Of a stretch of 64,000 bases of DNA, positions 1 to 9,530 are shown piece by piece. The position numbers and the translations under genes are program-made. Source of the DNA: Agaribacterium sp. ZY112. Lineage in GTDB: Bacteria; Pseudomonadota; Gammaproteobacteria; Pseudomonadales; Cellvibrionaceae. Below the pieces are notes generated by a model that saw only the letters and a program-made list of their open reading frames with translations, was not told the origin of the DNA and did not search any database. The stretch is taken from the NCBI RefSeq assembly GCF_041346925.1, contig NZ_CP166840.1, positions 2,537,001 through 2,601,000 on the forward strand, given 5' to 3'. Position 1 is the stretch's first letter. The number at the start of each line of letters is the position of its first letter.

Positions 1-113
1 GCAACCCCAAAACAGGGGAAGAAATACCGATTACCGCACGTCGTGTAGTCACATTTCGGCCTGGGCAAAAACTGAAAGTAAGGGTTGAAGCGTATGCTGG
101 AACCGAGCAATAA
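1..113 (+). CDS. ihfA: Integration host factor alpha subunit, C-terminal end
   Basis: This is the last 36 codons of a gene that begins before the window, read in frame from base 3 to a TAA at 111-113. The visible peptide contains [20 protein letters not shown] followed by GQKLKVRVE, the conserved DNA-bending arm and C-terminal helix of IHF-alpha/HU proteins. IHF is a heterodimeric DNA-bending protein used in recombination, replication and promoter architecture. The next gene, a MerR regulator, overlaps its end by 20 bases, the same order as in Pseudomonas. Only the C-terminus is visible, but the match to IhfA is strong. Confidence 0.93.
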   Translation, partial: NPKTGEEIPITARRVVTFRPGQKLKVRVEAYAGTEQ

Positions 114-450
114 CGACGAATTGCCCCCCATCCCGGGTAAACGCTACTTCACCATTGGTGAAGTGAGCGAACTTTGCTCTGTCAAACCGCATGTGTTGCG
201 TTATTGGGAGCAAGAATTTCCTCAGCTTAAGCCTGTTAAGCGCAGAGGGAACCGTCGTTATTATCAGCGCGATGACGTACTCACAATTCGTCAGATCCGT
301 GCTTTACTCTACGACAGAGGCTACACCATAGGCGGTGCTCGTCAACAAATGACCAGCGATGCCGAAGGTGCAGAAAGCTCAGAACAAGAAGTCGTTATTG
401 CAAAAATGATCGAAGATTTAGAGCAGCTATTAGAGTTACTCAAAAGCTAA
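94..450 (+). CDS. MerR-family transcriptional regulator downstream of ihfA
   Basis: A 118-residue protein with an N-terminal winged-helix MerR DNA-binding domain. The segment [20 protein letters not shown] and the following [10 protein letters not shown] are the family's helix-turn-helix and first wing. A short acidic helical tail follows, without the cysteines of metal-sensing MerR proteins. I start it at ATG 94 ([12 protein letters not shown]), which is how the Pseudomonas homologue next to ihfA begins; a TTG three codons upstream would add MKR. It is translationally coupled to ihfA by overlap. The ligand or target is unknown; the usual annotation is simply MerR-family regulator of the ihfA operon. 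Confidence 0.92.
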   Translation: MLEPSNNDELPPIPGKRYFTIGEVSELCSVKPHVLRYWEQEFPQLKPVKRRGNRRYYQRDDVLTIRQIRALLYDRGYTIGGARQQMTSDAEGAESSEQEVVIAKMIEDLEQLLELLKS

Positions 451-524
451 GGCCCATAGCCAATTGCAGCTTGCAATTGTAAGTTCAGACGGTAATATGG
501 CGCCTCTCTCAAAGAGAGAACACT

Positions 525-601
525 CGGAACGTAGCGCAGCCTGGTAGCGCACCACACTGGGGGTGTGGTGGTCGGAGGTTCGAATCCTCTCGTTCCGACC
601 A
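525..601 (+). tRNA. tRNA-Pro (anticodon GGG)
   Basis: A 77-base cloverleaf. The acceptor stem CGGAACG pairs with CGTTCCG, followed by the discriminator A and an encoded CCA end. The D-loop is GCGCAGCCTGGTAGCGC, the anticodon stem CCACA/TGTGG encloses the loop CTGGGGG (anticodon GGG), and the T-arm is GTCGGAGGTTCGAATCCTC. It lies 74 bases after the MerR gene and is followed at once by an intrinsic terminator. Confidence 0.97.
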
Positions 602-606
602 AACAT

Positions 607-637
607 AAAAAAACCCGCTCATTGAGCGGGTTTTTTT
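607..637 (+). terminator. Intrinsic terminator after tRNA-Pro
   Basis: A-run, then the perfect stem CCCGCTCA / TGAGCGGG with a one- or two-base turn, then seven T. It is a classic rho-independent terminator five bases after the tRNA CCA end, and would also work in the reverse direction because of the flanking A-run. Confidence 0.9.
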
Positions 638-685
638 ATGCCTGTTAGAAACACGAGTAGACCGAGGCGATATCTGCCGGTTCGA

Positions 686-709
686 AAAAACGGCACGACA
701 GCCGTTTTT
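686..709 (-). terminator. Probable terminator for the YjbR-family gene
   Basis: Perfect inverted repeat AAAAACGGC-ACGACA-GCCGTTTTT. Read on the minus strand it is a GC stem ending in a T-run, about 120 bases past the stop codon of the minus-strand YjbR-type gene. A second GC-rich imperfect hairpin lies around 722-753. The segment 758-767 repeats ten bases of the tRNA-Pro T-arm (AATCCTCTCG). Confidence 0.6.
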
Positions 710-827
710 GACGGCTTTAAGCCGCCCGCAGGGTGAGCGCTAAGGGGGGCGGGAATCAATCCTCTCGCAGTCAATTAATTAATGCGCTAGAGCTTAAACT
801 TATTTTGAGTTTTAGAAACAGAGCTTA

Positions 828-1199
828 TTAATCCTCTATTAACCCCAGCTCTCTCTGTTTTTTCTTGCTAAGCCCTAACGACACAATATGGTGAGATACG
901 AGCAAGTGCTCTTTAAGCTCTTTTGGCTTTACGATGGACATGTCGCACGCTTGTATCCAAGTGAAGCCTCTAGAGGCAAGGTAGGGAGCGGGCCTATAGC
1001 CAGGTTCATCTTTCAGGATATTAAAGTTAAGTTCAGAGGTTTTAAATGAATAAGCCTCACAACCTAGGCCGTCTTTATTCCAGCCACCAACCGCAAAAAC
1101 TTTTCCTCCTACTTTCCAGACATGAGAGCCGCCCCATTGAACAACATGAGTGCTTGCAGTTAGGTTCTGGCAATACTGGTTGTACTCATCGTAAGTCAT
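828..1199 (-). CDS. MmcQ/YjbR family protein
   Basis: A 123-residue soluble protein. It matches the YjbR/MmcQ fold: an N-terminal MTYDEYNQYCQNL helix, a central segment HVWKVGGKVFAVGGW with the typical strand-turn pattern, PYLASRGFTWIQ in the second half, and a C-terminal SHHIVSLGLSKKKQRELG helix. Family members are small CyaY-like-fold proteins, often described as putative DNA-binding. Their cellular role is not established. It is monocistronic, transcribed leftwards toward tRNA-Pro, and no partner gene is evident. Confidence 0.85.
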   Translation of the reverse strand: MTYDEYNQYCQNLTASTHVVQWGGSHVWKVGGKVFAVGGWNKDGLGCEAYSFKTSELNFNILKDEPGYRPAPYLASRGFTWIQACDMSIVKPKELKEHLLVSHHIVSLGLSKKKQRELGLIED

Positions 1200-1249
1200 G
1201 ATTTGTTGCGCGCTTTAGTAAGAGCTGTGACTTTAATTTTACCCGATGT

Positions 1250-2338
1250 TTAAGCGCTAAAGCTGCTTAATTGGCTATGAAATTTATTGGCCAAATATGG
1301 GTCCCACATTGCCGCTGTTGCGCTCATTACTAGGTCGGCTCCTAGATCAAGCCGCTGTTGTAAATCATTGGCTGTCATCATGCCGCCGACGGAGCAAATA
1401 ACAAAGTCGTCGTGCATTTGTTCTCGAATATCTACGAGGCTTTGGGTGCACTGCAAGGCAAGTTCACCAATGGCATAACCACAGGTTCCACTGATTGCTC
1501 GGCCTTCACCTTCTAGGGCTTGATGGCCTCGTGTGTCTAAGATCTTCCTTGGTATGGTATTGATCGCTGCAAAGCCGTCTACATAAGGGCGGTTGGCATG
1601 CACAACGTGCTTGAGTTGTTCTGCGGGCATCCAGCCTAGTTTGATCATAAACGGGGTTGATCCAATGGCCTGACGTATTTTTTTGGAGATACGCGCGGAG
1701 TTTTCCGGGTCTGCAAACAGTTGGCCTTCTTTACTGCCGCCTAAGTTGGGGCAGGAGTAATTGACTTCTATGGTTTTGGCTCCCGCTTCTTTAGCGAGGG
1801 AGGCAACATAGGCGTAATCTTCTTCTAGGCTGCGCTCTTTTAAGCCGGGCGTACCGTTCACTGATACGATCATTAACTGGCCCTTGCCCATGCTTTGGTT
1901 GCCCAGTTCCACATCTCTCATCCAAATCCCTGGCTCGGGCGAGGGGACACCAAAGGAGTTTGTGATGCTGATCTTTTCTATCTCGTTGGCATCATGGCTT
2001 GCTGTGATGTTCTGGTTTAGATCGTCGGCGCTAAAAGGGCTGGGGGCATTAAGATATAAGCAATTAGGTGCTGGGTGGCTGGCGCGGCTAATGCTGCGCA
2101 CGGTTTTATACACTGGTAGGTCAAAGCCAAGTTGGGCGTAGAGTTTGCACCAACGGCTGTTAAGCAGAGGGCCGGCAGCTACCCCGAGCCGAGAGTTAAG
2201 GTTTTGGTCAAAGAGTGTAATGGTGCTCGTAGGCTTTGGTCGAGAGCGTAATTCGCCGTTGAAAAACGGCCCTTTATCGTAGTTATCGGCATAAGAGAGG
2301 CTGATGTCGTAGCTACATAGCTTGCTGCTGTCGTTCAT
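1250..2338 (-). CDS. Dihydroorotate dehydrogenase-like flavoprotein
   Basis: A TIM-barrel flavoenzyme of the class 1/2 dihydroorotate dehydrogenase superfamily. Signature stretches are LGVAAGPLLNSRW (FMN-binding loop), ITNSFGVPSP, VNGTPG, IEVNYSCPNLGG with the catalytic-loop cysteine, FMIKLGW with the FMN-contacting lysine, AISGTCGYAIGELAL, and VICSVGGMMTANDLQQRLDLGAD near the phosphate site. I chose ATG 2338 (MNDSSKLCSYDISLSY) because family homology begins there. A TTG at 2419 would add 27 residues that do not look like the family. It is longer than PyrD and stands alone, so it may act on another substrate rather than in pyrimidine synthesis. Confidence 0.8.
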   Translation of the reverse strand: MNDSSKLCSYDISLSYADNYDKGPFFNGELRSRPKPTSTITLFDQNLNSRLGVAAGPLLNSRWCKLYAQLGFDLPVYKTVRSISRASHPAPNCLYLNAPSPFSADDLNQNITASHDANEIEKISITNSFGVPSPEPGIWMRDVELGNQSMGKGQLMIVSVNGTPGLKERSLEEDYAYVASLAKEAGAKTIEVNYSCPNLGGSKEGQLFADPENSARISKKIRQAIGSTPFMIKLGWMPAEQLKHVVHANRPYVDGFAAINTIPRKILDTRGHQALEGEGRAISGTCGYAIGELALQCTQSLVDIREQMHDDFVICSVGGMMTANDLQQRLDLGADLVMSATAAMWDPYLANKFHSQLSSFSA

Positions 2339-2644
2339 AGTGTCAAGGGCCGCATAGAAGGTGGTGAAATTGGCGCTTATGATAATGTCCGTGCTGGAGC
2401 GGGCTGTGATTTCTATCAAGGCTCTTTAAGTCTGGCAAAGGCTTGAAAGTACTGGCTGTAGCGAGGCTCCTTGTTTGCTGGCTTGTGCAGCAGAGCACCA
2501 GCGCAGCTCATACTAACTCAGGCCCAATTTGGGCAAACTTAAACAAACTCAGACCAAAGTAGTGGGTTTTTAGGGCTTAATGCCGTGTTTTTGTGAATAC
2601 ATAAAAGATGCCCCTGATCTTGTTCTCAAAATCGCTAAATGCTC

Positions 2645-2660
2645 TGCGATCTAGATCACA
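2645..2660. promoter_or_regulatory. CRP/Vfr-like operator
   Basis: TGCGATCTAGATCACA is a near-perfect palindrome that differs by one base from the ideal TGTGA-N6-TCACA CRP site. It lies about 150 bases upstream of the response-regulator start at 2813 and about 300 bases upstream of the divergent dihydroorotate-dehydrogenase-like gene. The rest of the 2339-2812 gap holds no other element I can support. Confidence 0.55.
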
Positions 2661-2812
2661 TTCACCTCTCTTTCATGGAACTTGTAGCTACGCTCAATGG
2701 TAGATTAGGGCCGTCTTTATCTGCGCTGCATGTTTTTTGAACTGTCTTCGGTCTTAAGTATTAGTTGTGCTCTCAGATAATTCCAAAGCTTAAGAATAAT
2801 ACGGATCTTGTT

Positions 2813-4177
2813 ATGCCCTGTGTTTTGATTGTTGATGATAGTAAAACCGCTCAGGCTCGCTTAAAAGGCTTATTAAAGGGCTACGATTTACATATCGATA
2901 TTGCTTTTAGCGCCGAAGAGGCCTTGGGCTATCTTAGCTACAATCGACCCGACGTTATTTTCCTAGATCACCATATGGAAGGTATGGATGGGCTAGAAGC
3001 ACTACGTATTATCAAGAATAATCCCGCAACTGCGATGATCCCCGTGGTGATGTATACATCACAAAAAGGCGATGTTTATTTGGGGCAGGCACGTGCTTTA
3101 GGTGCGCTGGATATTTTGAGTAAAGAAATTATTAAGCCTGCCAATATCGAACGTGTATTAAAAAATCTGAAAATTGATCAGAAAAAAGCTGATGCTGAGG
3201 CGAACTCAGCAGCTAACGGCACATCAACGCCAAATTCGGGTGCTGATTTTGTTGAGCGACGAGCAGGGGGGGCAACACCAACCATCGAAGAGATTCGTGC
3301 TCAAGTTGCTCGATTATTTGAATTACATATTGCCGATGTACGCCAGCAGATCTCCGATAATTCGCGTTTTATCGTACGTAATTTACGCAGTGAAATTAAT
3401 AAAAAAACACAGTCTCCTAAAAAGGCTGCCAATGAGCCGGTTAGTGAACCTGAATTGGATATCATCGCTCCTGTAGAAAGCGAGCCTGCTAAAACACCCT
3501 TGGCCTTAGTGGCCGCCCTTGTATGCGCTTGTGTATTACTGGTGGCGAATATCGTTAATGAACGAAGCCAAGCACAGCAACAAATCGCTGCTTTAAATGA
3601 AGCTTATAATGTACTCGATAAGCGTAGTCAGGCAACTCAGCAAGCATTAACCGTGCTGGCCAACAGTGTGAATGAAAGTAAGCTGGTCGAGCAATCTACC
3701 GATTTGCGCTTTAGTGAATTGATGGACGCCATGAGTTGGGCGATTAGTACGGATCTGAGTTTTGCTTTTGAAGAAAGCCCGCTAAGTGAAGCCCAAGTTG
3801 GAAAAATTGAAGAGTTAATTCGTCGTTTGAGTAATGCAGGCTTTCAGGGGGAACTAGCCTTAGATTTTCATTTTGGTGATGCCTGTGTTGAGTTTAATGA
3901 TTCAGAAATAAAGTTGGCCTCAGAAGATAAACACTACAGTGATTGTTTGCTGTTAAGTACGCTGAATTATGAACGCCCAGCGGCGAACTATATCAGTGAT
4001 GCCTATATTGAAATGGAGCAGAGTGTACCGGCCTTATTTAATAATGATATTCGACTTAGCCTGATGTCGAGTGGAATAGAAAGCCTTGCTAGCACAGATT
4101 CAATTATTACTGCTGGGCAGTGGAACCAACAAGCACTGCGTCATAACCGAGTACATTTAGAACTTATCCCTGATTAA
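2813..4177 (+). CDS. Membrane-anchored response regulator with unknown C-terminal domain
   Basis: A 454-residue protein starting at ATG 2813 (MPCVLIVDDSK); a GTG at 2765 would add 16 residues. Residues 1-115 are a complete receiver domain with the acidic pair D8-D9, phospho-acceptor D52 in VIFLDHHMEGMDG, T82 and K104. After an alanine-rich linker and a helical segment (about 160-200) comes one transmembrane helix near residues 228-250 (LALVAALVCACVLLVANIV). A coiled coil and about 190 residues that I do not recognise follow. No DNA-binding, GGDEF, EAL or kinase motif is present. With the receiver in the cytoplasm the C-terminal domain should be periplasmic, an unusual layout. No histidine kinase is adjacent. 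Confidence 0.8.
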   Translation: MPCVLIVDDSKTAQARLKGLLKGYDLHIDIAFSAEEALGYLSYNRPDVIFLDHHMEGMDGLEALRIIKNNPATAMIPVVMYTSQKGDVYLGQARALGALDILSKEIIKPANIERVLKNLKIDQKKADAEANSAANGTSTPNSGADFVERRAGGATPTIEEIRAQVARLFELHIADVRQQISDNSRFIVRNLRSEINKKTQSPKKAANEPVSEPELDIIAPVESEPAKTPLALVAALVCACVLLVANIVNERSQAQQQIAALNEAYNVLDKRSQATQQALTVLANSVNESKLVEQSTDLRFSELMDAMSWAISTDLSFAFEESPLSEAQVGKIEELIRRLSNAGFQGELALDFHFGDACVEFNDSEIKLASEDKHYSDCLLLSTLNYERPAANYISDAYIEMEQSVPALFNNDIRLSLMSSGIESLASTDSIITAGQWNQQALRHNRVHLELIPD

Positions 4178-4481
4178 TTCAGCTGCTCGATGTAGTGTCG
4201 GGCAGTTTATCTTCCCGTTATTAGACTCCTGCACAGAAGTCTTGCGCGTAGATAGTGCCGTTTTTGTATGAGATTCTGTGTGAATTCCTATGTATCTTGT
4301 ACGTCGTCTTGTATATTGCCTTCTGAGCTATTATCTATATCGTTTTTGATGCCGGTTTCTATACTCTTGTCTACGGATTTAGTTGTTAAAAAAATACTGC
4401 GCACAGTTTAACTATAAAAACTATTTGAAAGCGTAATAGCCTCGATAGCTCTTATAGATGTACTAATCATTTATAAGAGTA

Positions 4482-4519
4482 TTAACTCAAAGCACATTGG
4501 GCTATGTGCTTTGAGTTAA
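4482..4519. terminator. Bidirectional terminator between convergent genes
   Basis: Perfect 16-bp inverted repeat TTAACTCAAAGCACAT / ATGTGCTTTGAGTTAA around a 6-base loop (TGGGCT). A second, imperfect repeat CTCTTATA...TATAAGAG lies just before it (4449-4480). It sits between the response regulator and the convergent phosphorylase gene. The rest of 4178-4594 is AT-rich with nothing I can assign. Confidence 0.65.
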
Positions 4520-4594
4520 GAGTGCGCAGCCAAGGGGAGGAGATCGTTTCGGTATGATTTCTAGGTGTTTATGCTCCTGCTTTATGTTGCTTCT

Positions 4595-7036
4595 TTATGT
4601 TCCTAATAGCACTTCAACTTTCACATTACTTCCTGCTTTTGCTAGTGGAATCCGTTTAGAGTCGATCTCTTTACCGTCTACCAGAATACAGCTAATGCCA
4701 GAGCTCAAACCTTCTGGGTTTTTAATGCTGATCTCATAGCTAGCTCCACGGAAACGGCGTGTCACACTGTAGCTTTCCCAACCTGAAGGAATACAAGGGT
4801 CTATCTCTAAACCTTGGTAAGAAGGTTTAACCCCGAGTATGTGCTCAGTGATGGCGTGGTAATTCCAAGCTGCTGTGCCTGTTAGCCAAGAGTTCTTAGC
4901 CTCACCGGGTAAGGGGGCTTCTTTACCAGCTACCATTTGAGCGTAAACATAAGGCTCTATTTTTCGGCGTTTTACATCTTTCTGAAAGGCAGGAGTTATT
5001 TTTTTGTAATAATCAAAAGCGTGATCACCACGGCCAATGCTGGCCTCCGCAATCATAATCCAAGGATTGTTATGACAAAAAATACCGCCGTTTTCTTTAT
5101 AACCTGGTGGGTAAGTTGATATTTCTCCGTACTCAAGATGGTACGTTGTAAAAGCTGGGTAATTTAAGACGATACCGTAATCGCAATCGAGCATATTTTT
5201 TACGGCATCCAATGCACTGTGAACTTTACCGTTCTCACGGCCAACACCTGCCATAGCACAAAAGCCTTGCGATTCAATAAAGATCTTGGATTCACTGTGC
5301 TCATTAGTGCCGACTTTATTGCCCTTGGCATCGTAAGCTCGTAAAAACCACTCTCCATCCCAACCGTGTTGCTCAATGGCTTGCTCCATGTCTTTAATCG
5401 CGCTTTGAGCGCGCAAAGCCTCATCTGTTTTACCCAGTTCTAGGCAAAGCTCGGCATATTGTTTTCCGTAATAAACAAACATGCCTGCAATCATCACCGA
5501 TTCAGCTATGCCGCCTTGCTGGTTTTCTGTGGTTTGAAAGCTTTCATTTGGGTCGCTGGAATAGCAGTTGAGGTTTAAGCAGTCGTTCCAGTCAGCTCGA
5601 CCGATCAGTGGTAATTTATGGGGCCCTAAATTATTAAGCACATGGTCAAACGATAGACGCAGGTGCTCAAATAAGCTTGCGACATTATTACCGTCATTAT
5701 CAAAAGGTACGGGTTCTTCTACTATGCTGAAGTCACCGGTTTCTTTTATGTAAGCGGTACTAGAGGCAATTAACCAAAGTGGGTCGTCGTTAAAATTACC
5801 GCCAATAGCGGCATTGCCTTTTTTAGTAAGAGGTTGGTATTGGTGGTAGACCGAACCGTCTTCAAACTGAATCGCCGCAATATCCAAGATCCGCTCGCGT
5901 GAGCGCTTAGGATCCATATGAATAAAACCCAATAAGTCTTGGTTTGAATCTCTAAAGCCCATTCCTCGGCCAATGCCCGCTTCAAAGAAGGAAGCGCTGC
6001 GAGACATATTAAAGGTCACAAGGCACTGATACTGATTCCAGATATTGACGGAGCGATTCAGCTTGTTATCGTTACTTTGTAGCTGATAATGGCTTAGCAT
6101 CTCTTGCCAATATGAGCAAAGCTCATCAAAACTCTTCTGAACTTTAGCGGCTGTATCGTATTTTTCGATTAACGCTTTAGCTGGGTGTTTATTAATAATA
6201 TTGGGTGCTTGCCACTTATTATTTGGGTCCACCTCTACATAACCAAGTAAGAAGACAAGTTCTGTTTCTTCTCCCGGCTCTAAGCTAATGGTGAGCTGAT
6301 GTGAGGCGATAGGTGACCAGCCATGGGCAAACGAGTTGTTACTACCATTGATAACAGCATCCGGTTGCTCAAAGCCATTATAGGGGCCGAGAAAGCATTC
6401 TCGTTGGGTGTCGTAAGCTGTGATGTCTGCATTGACGTGATAGAAGCTGTAGTGATTGCGGCGCTCTCGATACTCTGTTTTGTGGTAGATGGTAGAGCCT
6501 TCTACTTCGACTTCACCGGTTGAAAAGTTTCGCTGAAAGTTTGTCATATCATCTTCAGCATTCCACAAACACCATTCTTGCAAAGAATGCAGTTGGAAAG
6601 TTTTTTTCTCAGTGCCAAGATTACTTAATTTTACTTTTTGTATTTCAAGGTTGTCGCCTTGAGGAACAAAAAAGAGTGCTTCGGCTTTAATGTTATTTTT
6701 TTGTCCACTGATGCGGCTGTAGTTCATACCGTGACGGCATTCATAAGCATCAAGATCGGTCTTGCATGGTTTCCAGCCAGGGGACCAAATATCCTTACCG
6801 TCATTTATATAAAAATAACGGCCGCCATCATCACTAGGTACATTGTTATAGCGATAGCGGGTGAGGCGCCTAAATTTGGCATCACGGTAAAAGCTATAAC
6901 CGCCAGCTGTGTTTGATATAAGCGAAAAGAAACTGTCGCTGCCTAAGTAGTTAATCCATGGGCTAGGGGTAAGTGGATTAGTGATGACGTACTCTTTGTT
7001 TGCATCATCAAAGTGGCCAAATTCAGTGTTTTCCAT
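4595..7036 (-). CDS. GH94 cellobiose phosphorylase
   Basis: An 813-residue cytoplasmic enzyme, the usual length for the family, with no signal peptide. It begins [19 protein letters not shown] and contains [19 protein letters not shown], typical of GH94 N-termini. The catalytic loop [15 protein letters not shown] near residue 480 carries the general-acid aspartate. [12 protein letters not shown] and [12 protein letters not shown] help form the sugar and phosphate pocket. It splits cellobiose with phosphate into glucose 1-phosphate and glucose, which saves ATP. A strong ribosome site (AAAGGAAG) precedes ATG 7036. The gene follows the sodium symporter by 52 bases in the same direction, so imported cellobiose would be used directly. 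Chitobiose phosphorylase is the alternative, but the sequence and cellulase context favour cellobiose. Confidence 0.92.
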   Translation of the reverse strand: MENTEFGHFDDANKEYVITNPLTPSPWINYLGSDSFFSLISNTAGGYSFYRDAKFRRLTRYRYNNVPSDDGGRYFYINDGKDIWSPGWKPCKTDLDAYECRHGMNYSRISGQKNNIKAEALFFVPQGDNLEIQKVKLSNLGTEKKTFQLHSLQEWCLWNAEDDMTNFQRNFSTGEVEVEGSTIYHKTEYRERRNHYSFYHVNADITAYDTQRECFLGPYNGFEQPDAVINGSNNSFAHGWSPIASHQLTISLEPGEETELVFLLGYVEVDPNNKWQAPNIINKHPAKALIEKYDTAAKVQKSFDELCSYWQEMLSHYQLQSNDNKLNRSVNIWNQYQCLVTFNMSRSASFFEAGIGRGMGFRDSNQDLLGFIHMDPKRSRERILDIAAIQFEDGSVYHQYQPLTKKGNAAIGGNFNDDPLWLIASSTAYIKETGDFSIVEEPVPFDNDGNNVASLFEHLRLSFDHVLNNLGPHKLPLIGRADWNDCLNLNCYSSDPNESFQTTENQQGGIAESVMIAGMFVYYGKQYAELCLELGKTDEALRAQSAIKDMEQAIEQHGWDGEWFLRAYDAKGNKVGTNEHSESKIFIESQGFCAMAGVGRENGKVHSALDAVKNMLDCDYGIVLNYPAFTTYHLEYGEISTYPPGYKENGGIFCHNNPWIMIAEASIGRGDHAFDYYKKITPAFQKDVKRRKIEPYVYAQMVAGKEAPLPGEAKNSWLTGTAAWNYHAITEHILGVKPSYQGLEIDPCIPSGWESYSVTRRFRGASYEISIKNPEGLSSGISCILVDGKEIDSKRIPLAKAGSNVKVEVLLGT

Positions 7037-7088
7037 CCGTACTTCCTTTCCTCTAAGGCGTGCGGCCCTAAGGCCGCGTGGGTATAAG

Positions 7089-9035
7089 TTAAGACTGTTG
7101 GGCGGCTAGCTGAGGTGAAGCAGAGCTAGGGCTACTTGCTGGGTTTATATCGTCTTCGTTATGGTCTTTGGGAAGATGATCAAACCAAGATTTTTTGAGT
7201 ACGCTGGCTGTTATTGCAAAAATAACGCCGGCGATAATAAGAGATTGGTATTCACCAATGACCAAGAAGATAGGCATGGCAACCAGTGTGGTTTGCGCAA
7301 CGATGCCAAATACAACGTTAAACATATCGCGTTTAAAGTCTTTGTTTTCTTCAAAACTTGGGTCTAGTGCTTTAACACGTTGCTTAACTGGCCCCCAGAA
7401 CCCCCAAGGACGTACATTTTTGTAAAATGAGTTAAGTACATCTGGGTCTTCCTCTTTACTTAATAAGCTTGCAGCAATACAAATAGAGGCCGAAAAGAGC
7501 AGCAAAAACGGGAACAGATAAAGCGGTACAATATCTGAGGCAATATTTGGGAAGAGGGCTTTAAATACTGGAGGGAAGAACAAGGCCCCAACAATACCGG
7601 CGAGCATGCCATAGAAAAAGCCAATACCGTTTAGTCGCCACCAATACCATTTGAGCATATTGGATACGACATAGCCTCCCCACAAACCAGATACCAGCCA
7701 CTGCAAAATGCTGTTAATACTCTCAATTAATAATCCAATTGCAGTACTAATAACAACAACCAAGACGGATATTAAATAGCTTAAGTGAACGAGCTTTTTA
7801 TCACTGGCCTTAGGGTTGATATAACGCTTATAAATATCATTAACAAGATAAGCGGGGGCGGCATTAACCGTGCTTGCAAAAGTAGACATAAAGGCTGCAA
7901 GTAGACCAGCTAGTATCAAGCCAATAATACCAACAGGTGCAAATTGTTTGATGGCAGAGGGCAGTATGTTTTCGAAATCAACTTTACCACCAGAGATTAA
8001 ATCAAGCTCTTGGTAATAGACCACGGCAAGCACGGCAAACCCTGCAATCATAAGGTAGCGAATAGGCATCAGTACGACTGAAACAAAACCGCTCATCAAT
8101 GCCGCATCTCTTGGCGAGCGTGTGGCTAGAATTTTTTGCATGTCATAGTTGGGGGCGGGGCCTGCAAAACTGACAAGGGCGCCTTTGAATAGCATCATCA
8201 TAAAAAAGATGCTAAAGAGGGTATAGCCGTCATTAACGATTTTGTCGTTGACTTCATCAATAATGCCGCCCCAATCTAAATTAAGCTGTGCTCCAAAAAA
8301 TGGATTGCTCCAGCCTGCAGGCGTTGCTGCCTGTAAGGCTTCTGGGCTGACATTCATGATGGCTATTGCGGCTATGATGACGGCCGAGACGGTCATAATG
8401 GTGAACTGCATAACATCGGCCCAAACAATAGAGAGCATGCCGCCGAGCATCACATAGAGAGTGGCAATGCTGGTAAAAAACATACCGTAAACGTGAGGTA
8501 CATAAGCGGGTGCTACCGCAAATGGCACAAAAGGAGAGACCACTTCCCAAGGAATAAAAATTTCCATAAATTTGCCAATGCCAACAAATCCATAGGCTAA
8601 AAAACCAAGTGCGCTAATTAAAGCAAAGGCGACCACAATCATATGTGATAAGCGCCCACCCAAGTCATTCCCAAAGCGAGTTTGAATCCATTCGGCACCG
8701 GTTAACACATTTGATCGGCGTAGCCACATCGATAAAAATGCGGCTAAAAATATTTGATTGAAGACCGGCCATAACCAAGGTATCCAAATACTTTTTAGTC
8801 CATAGATAAAACAAAGCGTGACAAGCCACATCGTTCCGGAAATATCGAACATGCCAGAGGCATTGGATAAGCCAAGCATGTACCAGGGGAGTTTTCTGCC
8901 GCCTTGGAAGTAGCTGCGTAAATCTTTGCTGGCTTGTTTCTTAAGGTATAAGCCGATCACTATTGTTGCGCTGAGGTAGGCAAAAATGATCATCAAATCT
9001 AGGCTTTGTAGCTGCATGATGAGTCCAGGCTCCAT
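7089..9035 (-). CDS. Sodium:solute symporter (SSS family), putative cello-oligosaccharide importer
   Basis: A 648-residue inner-membrane protein with about 14 hydrophobic helices. It belongs to the SSS/SLC5 family: the early motif [20 protein letters not shown], the [10 protein letters not shown] segment and the [17 protein letters not shown] helix are all present. The C-terminus is soluble and Pro/Ser-rich. It is the first gene of a two-gene leftward operon with cellobiose phosphorylase, and a LacI-type operator (9061-9076) overlaps its promoter region. From this context I infer sodium-coupled uptake of cellobiose or short cello-oligosaccharides from the periplasm; the sequence alone does not fix the substrate. 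The start is ATG 9035; ATG 9017 is also possible. Confidence 0.85.
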   Translation of the reverse strand: MEPGLIMQLQSLDLMIIFAYLSATIVIGLYLKKQASKDLRSYFQGGRKLPWYMLGLSNASGMFDISGTMWLVTLCFIYGLKSIWIPWLWPVFNQIFLAAFLSMWLRRSNVLTGAEWIQTRFGNDLGGRLSHMIVVAFALISALGFLAYGFVGIGKFMEIFIPWEVVSPFVPFAVAPAYVPHVYGMFFTSIATLYVMLGGMLSIVWADVMQFTIMTVSAVIIAAIAIMNVSPEALQAATPAGWSNPFFGAQLNLDWGGIIDEVNDKIVNDGYTLFSIFFMMMLFKGALVSFAGPAPNYDMQKILATRSPRDAALMSGFVSVVLMPIRYLMIAGFAVLAVVYYQELDLISGGKVDFENILPSAIKQFAPVGIIGLILAGLLAAFMSTFASTVNAAPAYLVNDIYKRYINPKASDKKLVHLSYLISVLVVVISTAIGLLIESINSILQWLVSGLWGGYVVSNMLKWYWWRLNGIGFFYGMLAGIVGALFFPPVFKALFPNIASDIVPLYLFPFLLLFSASICIAASLLSKEEDPDVLNSFYKNVRPWGFWGPVKQRVKALDPSFEENKDFKRDMFNVVFGIVAQTTLVAMPIFLVIGEYQSLIIAGVIFAITASVLKKSWFDHLPKDHNEDDINPASSPSSASPQLAAQQS

Positions 9036-9060
9036 CTGAATTTAATTATGATTATTATCT

Positions 9061-9076
9061 TGTAAAACGATTTACA
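9061..9076. promoter_or_regulatory. LacI-family operator, symporter/phosphorylase promoter
   Basis: TGTAAAACGATTTACA differs at one base from the perfect palindrome found at 14210-14225. It lies 26 bases upstream of the symporter start codon, where a bound repressor would block the operon. The match to two other copies in the locus makes chance unlikely. Confidence 0.8.
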
Positions 9077-9286
9077 TTCAATCAGATCGTCATTTGACAT
9101 GCAAGTAGCATTTAAAAAGAGTTTTTAAAGATGAAATCGCTATAAAAGGATGGTTTTAAATTATAAAAAATACTGTTTTGGCGTGTAAATCAGCGTAAGT
9201 ATTGCGCTTCTTCATCTATATGGATGTTGTTCACATTCTTTATATTTCAATTTCTCAAAGCTGTAGTATGTGGTTGACAAGATTTT

Positions 9287-9302
9287 TGTAAAACGTTTTA
9301 CT
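9287..9302. promoter_or_regulatory. LacI-family operator overlapping the TonB receptor promoter
   Basis: TGTAAAACGTTTTACT differs at the last base from the palindrome at 14210-14225. A perfect -35 box TTGACA sits at 9274-9279, and 17 bases further is a weak -10 (TTTACT, 9297-9302) inside the operator. A bound LacI protein would occlude this promoter. About 230 bases of leader separate it from the receptor start at 9531. The remainder of 9036-9530 shows no other clear element. Confidence 0.8.
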
Positions 9303-9530
9303 TTTACTGTCTCAAGGGTCCATGCCGCAGTAAGCGATCTCTTTTGTTTTTATAAAAATAAAAGTCAGCGTAGGTGATGGATAAATGGAATTACGAGTTT
9401 TGTTGAGTCAATCACATTTGGCTAATGGCTCGCAAAAACAATAAAAATGCAAGCGAAGGCTATTACGATAACGGCAGGTTGTATGTCGTTCGGGGCCGTT
9501 TCTCGCTGCTTGGCTCTATAGGGGAAAATA

